Positions 37,850 to 48,920 of a stretch of DNA of 64,000 nt are shown here, in pieces (within the stretch, counting starts at the first letter, position 1; the number at the start of each line of letters is the position of its first letter). The stretch covers positions 1,956,001-2,020,000 of the forward strand of contig NC_087389.1 in NCBI RefSeq assembly GCF_963675165.1, given 5' to 3'. Under the pieces are notes generated by a model. The model did no database searches and was not told where the DNA came from. It saw only the letters and a list, made by a program, of their open reading frames with translations. Made by a program: the position numbers and the translations under genes. The DNA comes from Halichondria panicea (Eukaryota > Porifera > Demospongiae > Suberitida > Halichondriidae).

Positions 37850-37976
37850 GTGGTCATTAATTTTTATGTGGGCGTGACTGGATTTGGAGTGTGCTCTTAA
37901 TACAATTTAACCTCTCGACCTCTGTGGTCTAAAAAAACAAACAAATAAACAGTATAGTATAGACCACTCATTAAAG
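37850..37976. promoter_or_regulatory. Bidirectional promoter interval IMMP2L/PDHB
   Basis: Only 127 bp separate two divergent start codons, both of nuclear genes for mitochondrial proteins. Shared control is plausible but inferred. Confidence 0.5.
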
Positions 37977-40165
37977 ATGGCCAGAGCACTGACTGTATGG
38001 GCCAAAGGACTGGGAAGGCTGTGGTCTCCAGCTCTGGTAAGCTTAGTCTACAATCCTTCAGTAATTTCAATTGTGAGCTAGCTAGCCATACACAAAATTG
38101 ATACATGTAGATCTAGTACTTTAATACACGTACATAAGAATGTATAATATAATAAGATCTACAGTGGTTCCAATGGTTATCCATCCATCTGTAGCACATG
38201 AGGTCTGCCACCCGTCTGTTCTCTACTGGCTCAGTTGCTAGTCGCGAAATGACAGTTCGTGACGCTTTGAATGGAGCCATGGGTGAGGAACTTGAACGAG
38301 ATGAAAAGGTTTTCATAATGGGTGAAGAAGTTGCTGAGTATGATGGAGCATACAAGGTAAAATTTACATACCCGCAGCATTGCAACATTTATTAGCATTA
38401 ATTACATAGGTCACCAAAAAACTGTTCGAGAGGTTTGGGAGCGACAGAGTTATAGACACACCAATCACTGAGGCGGGCTTGGCTGGACTAGCTGTTGGAG
38501 CTGCAATGGTATAATATTGAGTGTGCTATCACAAATTGTGTTTATTTATTATGCCTTTTTTTAGGCTGGGTTGAGGCCGATTTGTGAGTTTATGACATTT
38601 AACTTCTCCATGCAAGGGATTGACCAGGTGGTTAACTCAGCTGCCAAGACTCTCTACATGTCTGGAGGTTTAGTCAATGTCCCCATTGTATTTAGAGGGC
38701 CTAATGGAGCAGCTGCTGGTGTGGCTGCCCAGCACTCCCAGGACTTCAGCTCCTGGTATGCTCACGTCCCAGGGCTCAAGGTAAGAGAGCACTATCTCAG
38801 CGTTTTTTTCGGTGCTAGCACTGTCTATGCTCAGTCACCAAGAATTAAGGCACACGTGATATTGTGTGTGTATGTCTTGCTCAATGCTATCAGGGTTTCA
38901 TCTAATGGGGGGAAGGGGTGAACCTTTCCCCTCAAAATGCTCAGCTTCCCCCTCCCCCCAAAATTGTGTAGAATAATGACATCATCACATTAGTACTCTA
39001 CTACTCTATATGATGTGCGATATCTATTACATTGCACTAGCATGCAATAGGGGGTGTGGTCAAACATTTTGCGGAGTGTTTACGTGCATCCAAACCTTCC
39101 CAACAAAAACATTTAATCCTAGATGAAACCCTGGCTATCCATCACTGGCATTAGACTCTCCAAGTTTTTGCACTATATTGGCTTAAAGCAATCACTGTGT
39201 AGTTGTAACAGTGCGCTTACACTGGACTTTCTGTAGGTGGTATCGCCGTATAGCTGTGAGGATGCTCGTGGTCTCCTGAAAGCAGCAGTGAGAGATGACA
39301 ATCCAGTAGTTGTGCTGGAGAATGAGATCATGTACAACAGCATCTTTGATGTGTCTGAGGAGGCACAATCTACCGATTTTGTCATCCCCATTGGCAAAGC
39401 CAAGATTGAGAAGGAAGGTACATGAATGGAAGTGTTTGCTGGTACATGTACATGTAGTCTAGTTATTATCGACTATTAAATAGTTTACTAAGTGCTTTCC
39501 TTAACCACATTTTATATAGAGGCTTACGTAATCTGTACAATGCTCATCATTAGCTCATCTCCATGTACTGTACATAGGCACTGATGTAACCCTGGTGGGT
39601 GTGTCCAGGACAGTGGGTGTGGCTCTTGACGCAGCGAAACAGTTGCAGGAAGAGTATGGGGTCAATGCCGAGGTCATCAATCTGCGTACACTGAGGCCAC
39701 TGGATCGAGAGGCCATCATTCAGTCTGTAGCCAAGACTCACTACCTGGTTACAGTGGAGGGAGGCTGGCCACAGTATGGAGTGGGCTCTGAGGTGGCTGC
39801 ATCAATCGTGGAGAGTAAGTATAGGGAGGAAATTGATTATACTATTAAATTGTTGACTCCACTATTGCTTTGGTTTTCATATTAATTTGATGTGTTGTGT
39901 TTGTTACTTGTCAATGTACAGGTATATATTACATTCTTGAACTAAGGGTTTACATTTTAGAGGTATATATTTGATGCTGGATTGATTTCATGTATGTGAC
40001 TTCACCATTGACCCCACAGGCTCAGCATTTGACTACTTGGATGGTCCTGTGTATCGAGTGTCCAGTTCTGATGTACCTACACCTTACTGCCTTTCCCTGG
40101 AACAGCTCTCACTGCCACAGCCCCACAATGTAGTCAAGACTGTCGCAAAACTGCTGAACTTATAG
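37977..40165 (+). CDS. PDHB: Pyruvate dehydrogenase E1 component subunit beta, mitochondrial
   Basis: With the alpha subunit it forms the thiamine-diphosphate E1 of the pyruvate dehydrogenase complex in the mitochondrial matrix. Seven exons: 37977-38036, 38195-38356, 38410-38508, 38565-38780, 39237-39417, 39578-39814, 40020-40165, together 1101 nt, 366 residues (human about 359). The basic, Arg-containing N-terminus ([16 protein letters not shown]) fits a transit peptide. The mature part starts near [13 protein letters not shown]. Typical stretches are [54 protein letters not shown] and [12 protein letters not shown]. Intron 4 carries a 243-bp transposon copy. The RENBP start codon follows 143 bp after the stop. 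Confidence 0.97.
38891..39133. mobile_element. CAGGGTTTCAT-family transposon, copy 2
   Basis: 243 bp in PDHB intron 4. It starts CAGGGTTTCATCTAATGG and ends CTAGATGAAACCCTG. It is flanked by the exact 5-bp duplication GCTAT (38886-38890 and 39134-39138). Confidence 0.88.
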
Positions 40166-40308
40166 TCATAACATAATTATTTTATAGCTATATGTATGTG
40201 TTTAAAGTGTGTTTACCCCTTTTAGCTTTACTTTAGTTTTGCCATAACTATCTATTATAGCCATAACAAACTTTATTGTGGATGTGATCATTTCCATTTT
40301 TTTATATC

Positions 40309-43300
40309 ATGGATATCTGTGAATGTGTAAAAAGAATCAAGAAGGAGCTTGATTCAGTGGTGTCATTCTGGACAGCTCACTCACACGACAAAGTTAATGG
40401 GTAATATTTATTATAGCTTGCAAAGTATTTTTATAAACTGCATGAACATGTTTGTATGCTATTTCTGGCTCAATTTACTTTTGGGGGTGGTTCTCTGCAT
40501 GTACATGTAGGGGTTACTACAACTGCCTGACAGAAGATGGTAAAGTGTATGACAGTCTTAAATATGGTTGGTTGCAAGGCAGGCAGGCAAGTCACTATCA
40601 ACTCATAGATGTTTTTATGATTTAATTTTTCGAACCTCAGGTATGGATGTACTCAAAACTCTACAACACTTTGTCACACTACCATACTCCTGAGATACTT
40701 GGTGCAGCAAAAACTGGTTAGTACACACTCAAAGTAATAATACCACTGCCCTATTACAATGTATATGCACTCATAGGTGGGGAGTTCCTGTTAAAGCATG
40801 TGTTGTCATCGGGTGGCTCAAGATGCTATTTCATCTTGACTGAAGAAGGGAAACCTTGCAAGCTGCAAAGGAAACCATATACAGAGTGTTTCTTCGTGAT
40901 TGGCCTTGCTGAATTGAGCAGGGCTACTGGCGAGGAGAGATATTGGGTAAGTTAGTGGCAGAATAATCACTGTTTACCTCGAAACCCAGTGCAGTTTCAA
41001 TACAATGGTTCTTTCATTAATTCATAGCTTGCAGCTGAGTCAATGCTCGCCTCACTGATACATTGGATAAGATTTGACGACAGCGAGTTGGGAGCTCCTA
41101 ACCTACCCGGGTGTGACCCTTGTTCTGAGCTGGGACGACCAATGATGCTGCTCAATGTGCTCACTGAGATCTGCAATGGACAGTCTGAGCTGAGGGACAA
41201 GTACAAGGAACATTTCCAGTGGGCCGTTGAGGCCATCCTCAAACATGTGAGGCTTTAATTTGAACTAAGCTCTCTATGGAACTCCAATATTATAGCTAAG
41301 TACATTATACCTGGTACATTGGTGTACAGTTCTATGCACTAGAGTAGTTCATGACACACGATTTTGTCGCCTAATACTATAGAGTGATGGTAACTGGGTG
41401 AGAGAGCATGTTGCTCCTAATGGGTCACTCTTGTCTGGCTGTCGAGGGAGACAGGTCACTCCCGGACATGCACTGGAAGCTGGATGGTTCTTACTGCAAG
41501 AAGCTGCTACAAGGTAGAATGATTGTACAGCTAGCAATGTCCACGTTTTTCAGGTTACTGAACTTGCATGCAAACTTTCTTTCTTTCCTTTGATATCAGT
41601 TTTAGTGACTGACTGTATTTTGTTTACAGAGGAGATACTGCTCTACAAAGCAAGGCGATAAAGCAGTTTATTGAGGCTCCATATGCCTATGGCCAAGACA
41701 AAGAGTTTGGAGGGCTATACTACTTCTTGGACACTGATGGCTACTGTCCAACTCAGCTGGAGTGGAGCATGAAGCTGTGGTGGGTCCACTGTGAGGCCAT
41801 GATAGCATTCCTGATGGCGTATGAGGCTACTGGAGACAAACAGTTCTGGACGACCTTCTCAAAGATCACAGATTACACCTTATCTAAGGTACGTGCGGAA
41901 TCGATATAGCATGAGATCAAGTGTTGTATGAACTAGAGCACTAAAGTGCAAACCCTCGGCTGGTGACATGATAATAATCCAGAAGAGTGATACAATAAAG
42001 TGCATGTAGTATGTATGATTGAGGCTGTCTAGCACATCAATTCAGGATCGAGCATTACATGCAACTAAACCAGACTGGAGGCATACATTGCGGAGTCCTA
42101 GCATGGCTATCCTGGTGCATGGTGCTAGGATCACACAGTCAGCAAAAAAGCACCTTTCAAAACAATAAGTGCTTCGAATAAAGGCCGTGTATGGTTAGCT
42201 GCTAACGTGCAAGTTTTGCTTTTGCTTTTCGACAATTGAAGCTTTAACATCAAAATCTGTCACTATTAAAACTAATAACTTGTTGTGTGAAGACTATCCA
42301 TCCTGTAAACTCAGTTCTGTGGTATCCAGGTAAGCACGCTCAGAAATCACAAACAGACAGACAGACAGACAAACCATACCTATACCCGCTGGCCGCGGCA
42401 CGGCATTGGGTAATACAGGCACAAGCCCGAGGCCCCTTTTCATTGGCACTGTCACATATACAGCACAATGCATTATGTGTTTTATGTCACGACAAACCTG
42501 TACCAAATTATGCCTCGTGTGTATTAATTATATAGTATTATGATATATGTGCTTATATCACGTTGTCAAGGTAACAAGCATGTAATAAAAGTCGTACAGT
42601 TCCTTTCGTGTTATTTAAATTTTCATAATATTTGAATCAACAGGGTCGACAAATTAATAACACCTCATTCTATATAAGCTCTTTTTCCTTGCATGCAGTA
42701 TTCATTCTTTTATGTTGTCCTCGCAAAAGTACAGGTACTTCACCTTTGTTTTTAACAATTTCCACTTTCGCACGGTCTTGAAATTCTTCATGAGGTATTT
42801 GCCTATTATCTTGGATGCAGGGTATATATATCAGGAGCTGAAACTCCTGCATAAGAATTAATTAATGTGGAACAGCAGTAGTGAAAGAGAATAGAGATCT
42901 TCATGTGGTAGAGAGGCAACCCAATTGCTCACAAATTCTTCTAGTAGATCTTTCGTGAGGGCTCCAAACGTATCGAACGTTACGTCAGAGTGAAGCAACC
43001 GTTATTGATTCAGAATCAGATGACAATGGCTGATCAATGGGGCAGCAGATGCTGGAGTGTCAGTGAGAGTAGGAGTATTACCGGACTGTCATTTAATACT
43101 GGTGCTTGCAGGTTGGTTGAGAGAGATTGAGAGGCTTTGGTGATTCCTTCTTGGCGGCGCTTTTGAATTTATTGTGTCTTGAGTTTAGGCATCATAGAAC
43201 ATGTACAGTAGCTAAAAGTAGCAGAAGGAGAAAATGAGTTGTACTCTTTATGTGCAATTAATAATTGTACGTATCTAATGTCATTCATTGGTGCTGTAAA

Positions 43301-45827
43301 CACCGATTAATCTATATAGCTGCAGGAGGTTTAAGCTCTACCGTATCGCGGGTAAGTTTCGTAGGGTAAAAAATTCGTTCAACTCGAGAAACAGTTGTTT
43401 TCGTGAGTAAAAAATTTCGTTTAGTCTCGTTGCCTGCACTGCATTCCTATGTTCCAGTAAGCCACGCCTACGTTAACATTTCGTGCAGGTCAGCTTGCCC
43501 ACGAAAATAACGAATATTTTACCCCACGAAAATTACCCGCTATACGATATAATAGCAACAGTCAGAACATTGAACATTGAACGTTAAAAAGTAATATGGT
43601 ATGCATGGCAAAAACAAAAAAGTACTGTGTATATATAACGAGCTGTGTATAACGAGGTTATTTGTTCCTGAGATTATAGATTATACTGACCCAGATTGAA
43701 TCTTTTTTTTAAGGCTTTCAGGCATCTCTGGAGGAGGTGGGCGTGGCAGGTGTAGGATCACTTTCACCCAGTCATAGATAAACCATTGCATAGCAGTAAG
43801 TGTGCCAACCATCAATATTCTTGGGCCAAGGCCTTTCCACATGCCTGAAAGGGTGGATATAATTATCATTGTCAAACCCAACACATGACATATATACCTT
43901 TCATTCCTAAATCTTTTGCTACTTGTAGAGCTGAACTGCCAACGTTTGAGTTCAGTTTAGAAACAATGGAGTCCTGAGGGTGGCTCACAACAGCACAGAA
44001 CACACCAGCAATGTAGCCAGCAGCGAAAGTGACCACCAGTTGAGAGCCCTTCCCTAGTTCATTTTTGGGCACAGGTACCACATGCTTGTAAACCAACTCC
44101 ACGGTCCGCTCAAATGCAGCAAACTTCATCATTGTGTAAAATATCTGACGCGACCATAGTGGAGGAAGACCCTTATAGAAGCTGAAACAAAAAGCAGATA
44201 AAATTCCTGGTTACACAAATAGATAACTTTACCCAGCGATTCCCTCTGCTTGCCACAGTTTAGGTGCACACTCTCTGAGGGTGGTGCCCCAGCCATGGGC
44301 AGTTTGAATCCTCACTTTCACTGACTCCATAGGACACAGGGCAATGTCAGCAAAGAACTCGGCACTGGCTGACGCAGCTAGGTACAGACTGGTGCGGTAC
44401 GTGAAGGCTTTTTCCTATAATTATAGGCATGTAATTGTAATCACAATTTGTATGGGCTAGCCTTACTTGTCCTGCCATGTCGGAATAAACATTCTTGAAA
44501 ACTTCATACAGTCCAAATTTACAAAGCCCTTGCATTGAGTAACCTATGAATGTTGGAGCCCATCCTCTCACAAAACCACGAATACCTTCTTCAGCTGCAG
44601 TGACCCTAAACCCATGGAACATGTTCCGATATTTTTCAGGGTCAACCTGCAAGTGTAGTATGTAACTGCTGTGCCATTGTATGCTGCTTGCATGCATGCC
44701 ATTCATCCTCTTATACATGTAGTAGAGTAGAAAATATTTAGCGAACCTGTATTCTGGATTTCACAATATCCAGAGGGACGACAGCGGTGTGTGTCAGTCC
44801 ACAGCTCAGTATGCCTCCAAACCCACACAAAGCATAGTATTTCGCGGAACCAAACTCAACGCCGTCATTGCCTGTACCATGATTATAGATCATAGTTTTA
44901 TTGTAATCACAAATAACATATTATATACCTGAAGCCAATAACAGCTTGCTATTTGAAGGAGGTAGCATAGTAGATTTCACTCTAGTATTTTAGATTGTTA
45001 ATCTAACTCTGTTCAAATATTTTACACTGCTAGTGGGATGCATTTGATCCTTTTTATGTGCTGTATTACAGATTGCCTTGTTACTTAGAATAGAACATAA
45101 CCAGTTTTTTCTTCCCATGTATTTTGGTTTCAGGCTGATGCAATCACTACATAATCATTGCACTTCCTGTACTGTGTACCCCTGAGTTTTTTAGCTTCCT
45201 GCATACCAGAGAACATGCCGTATATGCTCGATCAGAGGCCGCTCTTGTATAAAGGCCGCACTCAAATAGTAGCCTCCCTTGCTAGCAAAATGAAACATTT
45301 AGTAGCCGCTCTCAAATAGTAGCCTCAGTGAACTTTGACTCTAGCATTTCTGCACGTAGCAGCCAAAAAAATTATTACTAGCAGCTAGCTACATGTACGT
45401 AACTACAAGTATAGCAGCTTGTTAGTGCTTCACAAAGACTTTCTCATGGCAGAGTTCAAGTTTATGCAGGTGAAAACAACTTTTCATGAAAAACTAAATT
45501 ATCTGGAGCTAATAAACGCCGCTCTTGAACAGTGGCCTCTCTTGAATTGTAGCCTCCTCTTCCAGCAAAATGAAACATTTAGTAGCCGCGGCTCCTGATC
45601 AAGCATATACGGTAATACTTCTCTGTGTCTATAACTATTAAAATATCCACTCTCACTGTCTACAGTTCTCAGACCAGACTCATGGTGAATGGTATGGATA
45701 CCTAACAAGAACGGGGGAGATCAATCAAACCTTCAAAGGAGGACCATACAAAGGGTGTTTCCATGTACCAAGATGCCTACTTTATTGCCTACAAATCCTC
45801 GAAAGACTTGATAAGAACACCGATTAA
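40309..45827 (+). CDS. RENBP: N-acylglucosamine 2-epimerase (renin-binding protein)
   Basis: Interconverts N-acetylglucosamine and N-acetylmannosamine in sialic-acid metabolism. Eight exons: 40309-40400, 40511-40586, 40641-40716, 40777-40946, 41028-41246, 41383-41513, 41630-41888, 45666-45827, together 1185 nt, 394 residues. It forms an (alpha/alpha)6 barrel. Family stretches include SFWTAHSHD, GYYNCL, YGWLQGRQVWMYSKLY, YTECFFVIGLAEL, LSGCRGRQVTPGHALEAGWFLL and CPTQLEWSMKLWWVHCEAMIAF. The final exon gives HGEWYGYLTR...GGPYKGCFHVPRCL. Intron 2 needs a GC donor (CAG/GCAAGT) to keep the frame. The last intron is 3.8 kb, far longer than the others, and contains phosphate-carrier copy A on the other strand plus several small mobile elements. 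Confidence 0.93.
42200..42390. repeat. Diverged relative of the 872-1197 repeat
   Basis: Shared blocks in the same order as 815-965 are ACGTGCA(G/A)GTT, CTTTTGCT, CGACAA, AGCTTTAAC, TTGTGT, CTATCCAT, GGTGAGCA/GGTAAGCA and CTCAGAA followed by ACAAACAGA. It lies in the last RENBP intron. Confidence 0.5.
43339..43549. mobile_element. Hairpin MITE, CCGTATAGC family
   Basis: 211 bp. The left end is TACCGTATCGCGGGTAAGTT; the right end is complementary to ATCGTATAGCGGGTAATTTT. It is the same family as 31513-31709 and lies in the last RENBP intron, just past the 3' end of phosphate-carrier copy A. Confidence 0.8.
43681..44968 (-). CDS. SLC25A3: Mitochondrial phosphate carrier, copy A, nested in RENBP intron
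   Basis: Imports phosphate with protons across the inner mitochondrial membrane. Six exons: 44929-44968 (ATG 44968), 44747-44871, 44467-44646, 44233-44414, 43898-44181, 43681-43844, together 975 nt, 324 residues. Three mitochondrial-carrier repeats show the signatures [20 protein letters not shown] and [33 protein letters not shown] and WFIYDWVKV are typical of the phosphate carrier. The N-terminus before the first helix is short (MLPPSNSKLLLAS) and differs from copy B, so the first exon is the least certain. The whole gene lies in the last intron of RENBP, antisense to it. Confidence 0.92.
45218..45612. mobile_element. MITE with CCGTATATGCTNGATCAG termini
   Basis: The left end CCGTATATGCTCGATCAG and the complementary right end (CTGATCAAGCATATACGG) bound 395 bp in the last RENBP intron, immediately before the final exon. 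The interior repeats GGCCGCTCTTG and AGTAGCC words. It has no coding capacity. Confidence 0.75.
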
Positions 45828-45865
45828 TTATACTGCATGCGTGTGTCCCTGTAGAATATATAACT

Positions 45866-46610
45866 TACTCAGGTAGGTTAAGGCATAATTAAGATCAGTG
45901 CCATAAATAGTATAATTAATGAAGTGCCTTGTCATTATGAAATGGCATCATCAATGCATGTTTTTGCTCTTGAATTATATCTTATACGTAGAAAGGATCA
46001 GTATGATAACATCGTTGCCATGGTTACTGGCATGTTGTGTGCGTTACCTGTGACCATTTATTTTAAACAACTCTTTTCAGAATGCAGCCTCCAATACACA
46101 CTTTCATGACCCCATCTTAGTATCAAAAGAAAGCTCTTACTATAGTACAGTAGGAACTATGCTTGTATTTAGGGCTGCTTTCATGTATTTTGTACAGTAT
46201 GCATATGAATGATTAATTTTCTCCATTTTTCAGCATTTTTATCAATTAAGTTACTGTAATCTGAGCTAGAATGACCTCATACCAAATACTAACCTTTTTT
46301 CTATTAGATATCACCAATAGCTTTCTTTTGGTAGTAATATTGCTTTGTATAAAGTAAAGTAGTATTGGAGGCTGCATTTCTAAAATGTTAGTTAAGGTCA
46401 GTCATTTTTGGTCACAGCTAACACACACAACAAGATAGTAACCATGGTAATAGTGTTACCAAATTAATGGTATTTATGTCCACAATACATTTTGGGTGAA
46501 AAAAGGTACTATTGTCAAGATATTATACAATAAATCTGAGTTTTATACAGTACACTTCATCTTCAATTTAATGCTGTTTTGCTAAAAAGCTGCCTTAACC
46601 TACCTGAGTA
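45866..46610. mobile_element. 745-bp foldback element between RENBP and SLC25A3 copy B
   Basis: A perfect 20-bp terminal inverted repeat (TACTCAGGTAGGTTAAGGCA at 45866-45885; its complement at 46591-46610) has TA at both outer edges. The arms pair further inward: CCATGGTTAC...TTGTGTG...TGTGACCA near 46018-46056 against 46413-46447, and ATGCAGCCTCCAATAC at 46082 against 46363. It makes up most of the 943-bp intergenic region, and no gene is visible there. Confidence 0.8.
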
Positions 46611-46770
46611 TGATTTGGTGAAAAGTGATTTTATCTTGCATCAAAATACCATGGACACAATGACTCTAAATACAACGTCCTTTCACACTAATTATGATCA
46701 CTAAGCACAAAATTAATTAGACCTAATAAATAATATCTTGTACAGTTTCTCGGCAATGTTAACTACTGTC

Positions 46771-48635
46771 CTAGTTTGAGCCAGTTTGTAGCTTCTTCTT
46801 GAGGCTTTCTGGCATTTCAGGTGGGGGTGGGCGTGGTAGACGGAAAATCACCTTGACTGAGTCATAGATGAACCACTGCAGAGCTGTCAGTGTACCAATC
46901 ATCAGGATCCTAGGACCAAGACCCTTCCACACGCCTGCACGAAAGAGGATGAATAGTGAAACACATACTACGACACATAAAGTGAACACAAGCTATCAGT
47001 GGTTGTGGTAAAATGCACAGAGGGAAAAGACATACTGAACACTCCATCATACTCAAACAAGTGTATAATAATTATGCTGTAATAATGAAATTTCCTACCC
47101 ATGAACCCAAGCTGTTTGAGTGCTCCCATGGCAGTGCTTCCAGCAACAGAGTTGAGCTTGGAGACCACAGAGTCAGCAGGGTGGCTCACAACAGCACAGA
47201 ACACACCAGCAATGTAACCAGCAGCAAAGGTGACCACCAGTTGAGATCCCTTCCCAAGTTCGCTCCTGGGCACAGGTACCACATTCTTGTACAAGAACTC
47301 TACAGTCCGCTCAAATGCAGCAAATTTCATCATTGTGTATGGGATTTGACGCATCCAAAGTGGGGGAAGACCCTTATAGAATCTGCAGAAACAAATCGAC
47401 GTTACAAGCAGATAAGACAGTGATTATTACACGTGGGACAGCTTTAGACAGAAATGATTGCTTAATGACCAAAGCAAAGTTCGGTTACGTACACTATACT
47501 ACAGGATAGAGCAAGTTCTTTACAAATACACACTATATTTCCTACAATAGTTTAAGAAAAGAATTGTGAATTTTCGACGATCATACTAAAACCTAGAAAC
47601 CTAACTATTTCACCCTAAATATTATACAGATACAGAGAAGTTACGTACCATGTTTTCAGGCTAAATAGCTGCAAACGTTGCTTACCCAGCGATTCCCTCT
47701 GCTTGCCACAGTTTAGGTGCACACTCCCTGAGGGTGGTGCCCCAGCCATGGCCAGTTTGAATCCTCACTTTCACTGACTCCATAGGACACAGGGCAATGT
47801 CAGCAAAGAACTCGGCACTGGCTGACGCAGCTAGGTACAGACTGGTGCGGTACGTGAAGGACTTTTCCTATACAACAGATGGAATGAAGCCAATATGTTA
47901 AAACTCAGATGGAATGAAGCCAATATGTTAAAACTGCAGTGTTGGTGTTAATGCTAGTAATAAATCTTTGACAAGGTTCAAATTTCGTACGGACCTCTCC
48001 AAGTAGGTTAGAGTAGAAAACCTTGAAGACTTCGTAGAATCCAAATTTGCAGAGTCCTTGCATTGAGTAGCCAATTAAGGTAGGGGCCCACCCCCTGGCT
48101 AACCCACGCATGCCCTCCTCTTTCACTGACAGCCGGAACCCAGTGAACATGTTCTTGTACTTCCCAGGGTCAACCTAGATAAAAAACAGAAAAGGTGAAA
48201 ATAGAGTCCTGTATAATTTCTTTGCATGTATAGAACTATTCTATTGACTGAACAACATGATTACATGGACACTGCAAAGTTGCCTTTTGTTACTCTAATG
48301 TATTAAAGAAAGGAAATACATAACACATACCTGTATCCTACACTTGACAAGATCCAAAGGGACGACAGCGGTGTGTGTCAGTCCACAGCTCAGTATGCCT
48401 CCAAACCCACACAAAGCGTAGTATTTCGCGGAACCAAACTCGCAACTGTGTTCCTCATTGCCTACATTAGAGACAATCATTAGAACATACTTGCATCTTA
48501 TAAATAAATGACAAACATCATTAGACACATAGCTTATGAAATTAGTCAGTTCATACCACTGGCAGCGGAGAGCTTCCTTGGTGAGAAGGGTGATCCAAAG
48601 GGGTTTCTTTGAGACAGGTCTCGAATGTTCGCCAT
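46771..48635 (-). CDS. SLC25A3: Mitochondrial phosphate carrier, copy B
   Basis: Paralogue of the copy at 43681-44968. Six exons: 48557-48635 (ATG 48635), 48331-48461, 47995-48174, 47686-47867, 47099-47382, 46771-46934, together 1020 nt, 339 residues. Carrier signatures are [20 protein letters not shown] and [10 protein letters not shown]. The N-terminus is longer and basic ([21 protein letters not shown]). Exons 4, 5 and 6 have the same lengths as in copy A (182, 284 and 164 nt) and intron positions are conserved, so the pair arose by gene duplication. Parts of exon 2 and all of exon 4 are almost identical at DNA level although the other exons have diverged clearly. Confidence 0.94.
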
Positions 48636-48920
48636 TATTCTGAACAAGAGATCCAAGCGAGTTTTTGAAGGGGCCGGAGAGACAAACAACTTGCACTGTG
48701 AGGTTCTAAAACACGCACAGCCTAGCCACAAAGGTCACGGATTCTTTAATTAAAAGCCGCGTGAACTGACAATCATCTGGTGTCATGACAATAATGTACA
48801 ATGATACATGTACATCAAAACAAACCCAGTACCTTATAATACTACATGCACGAATAACAGACTAGGACTCCACTAGCATATTGAAACACTACTGTCTGCT
48901 TTCACTACTGTCTGCTTTTA

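Noticed and set aside
42287-42852. Small open frames (60-82 codons) in the last RENBP intron
   Set aside because: No start context, splice logic or recognisable protein; part overlaps a dispersed repeat.
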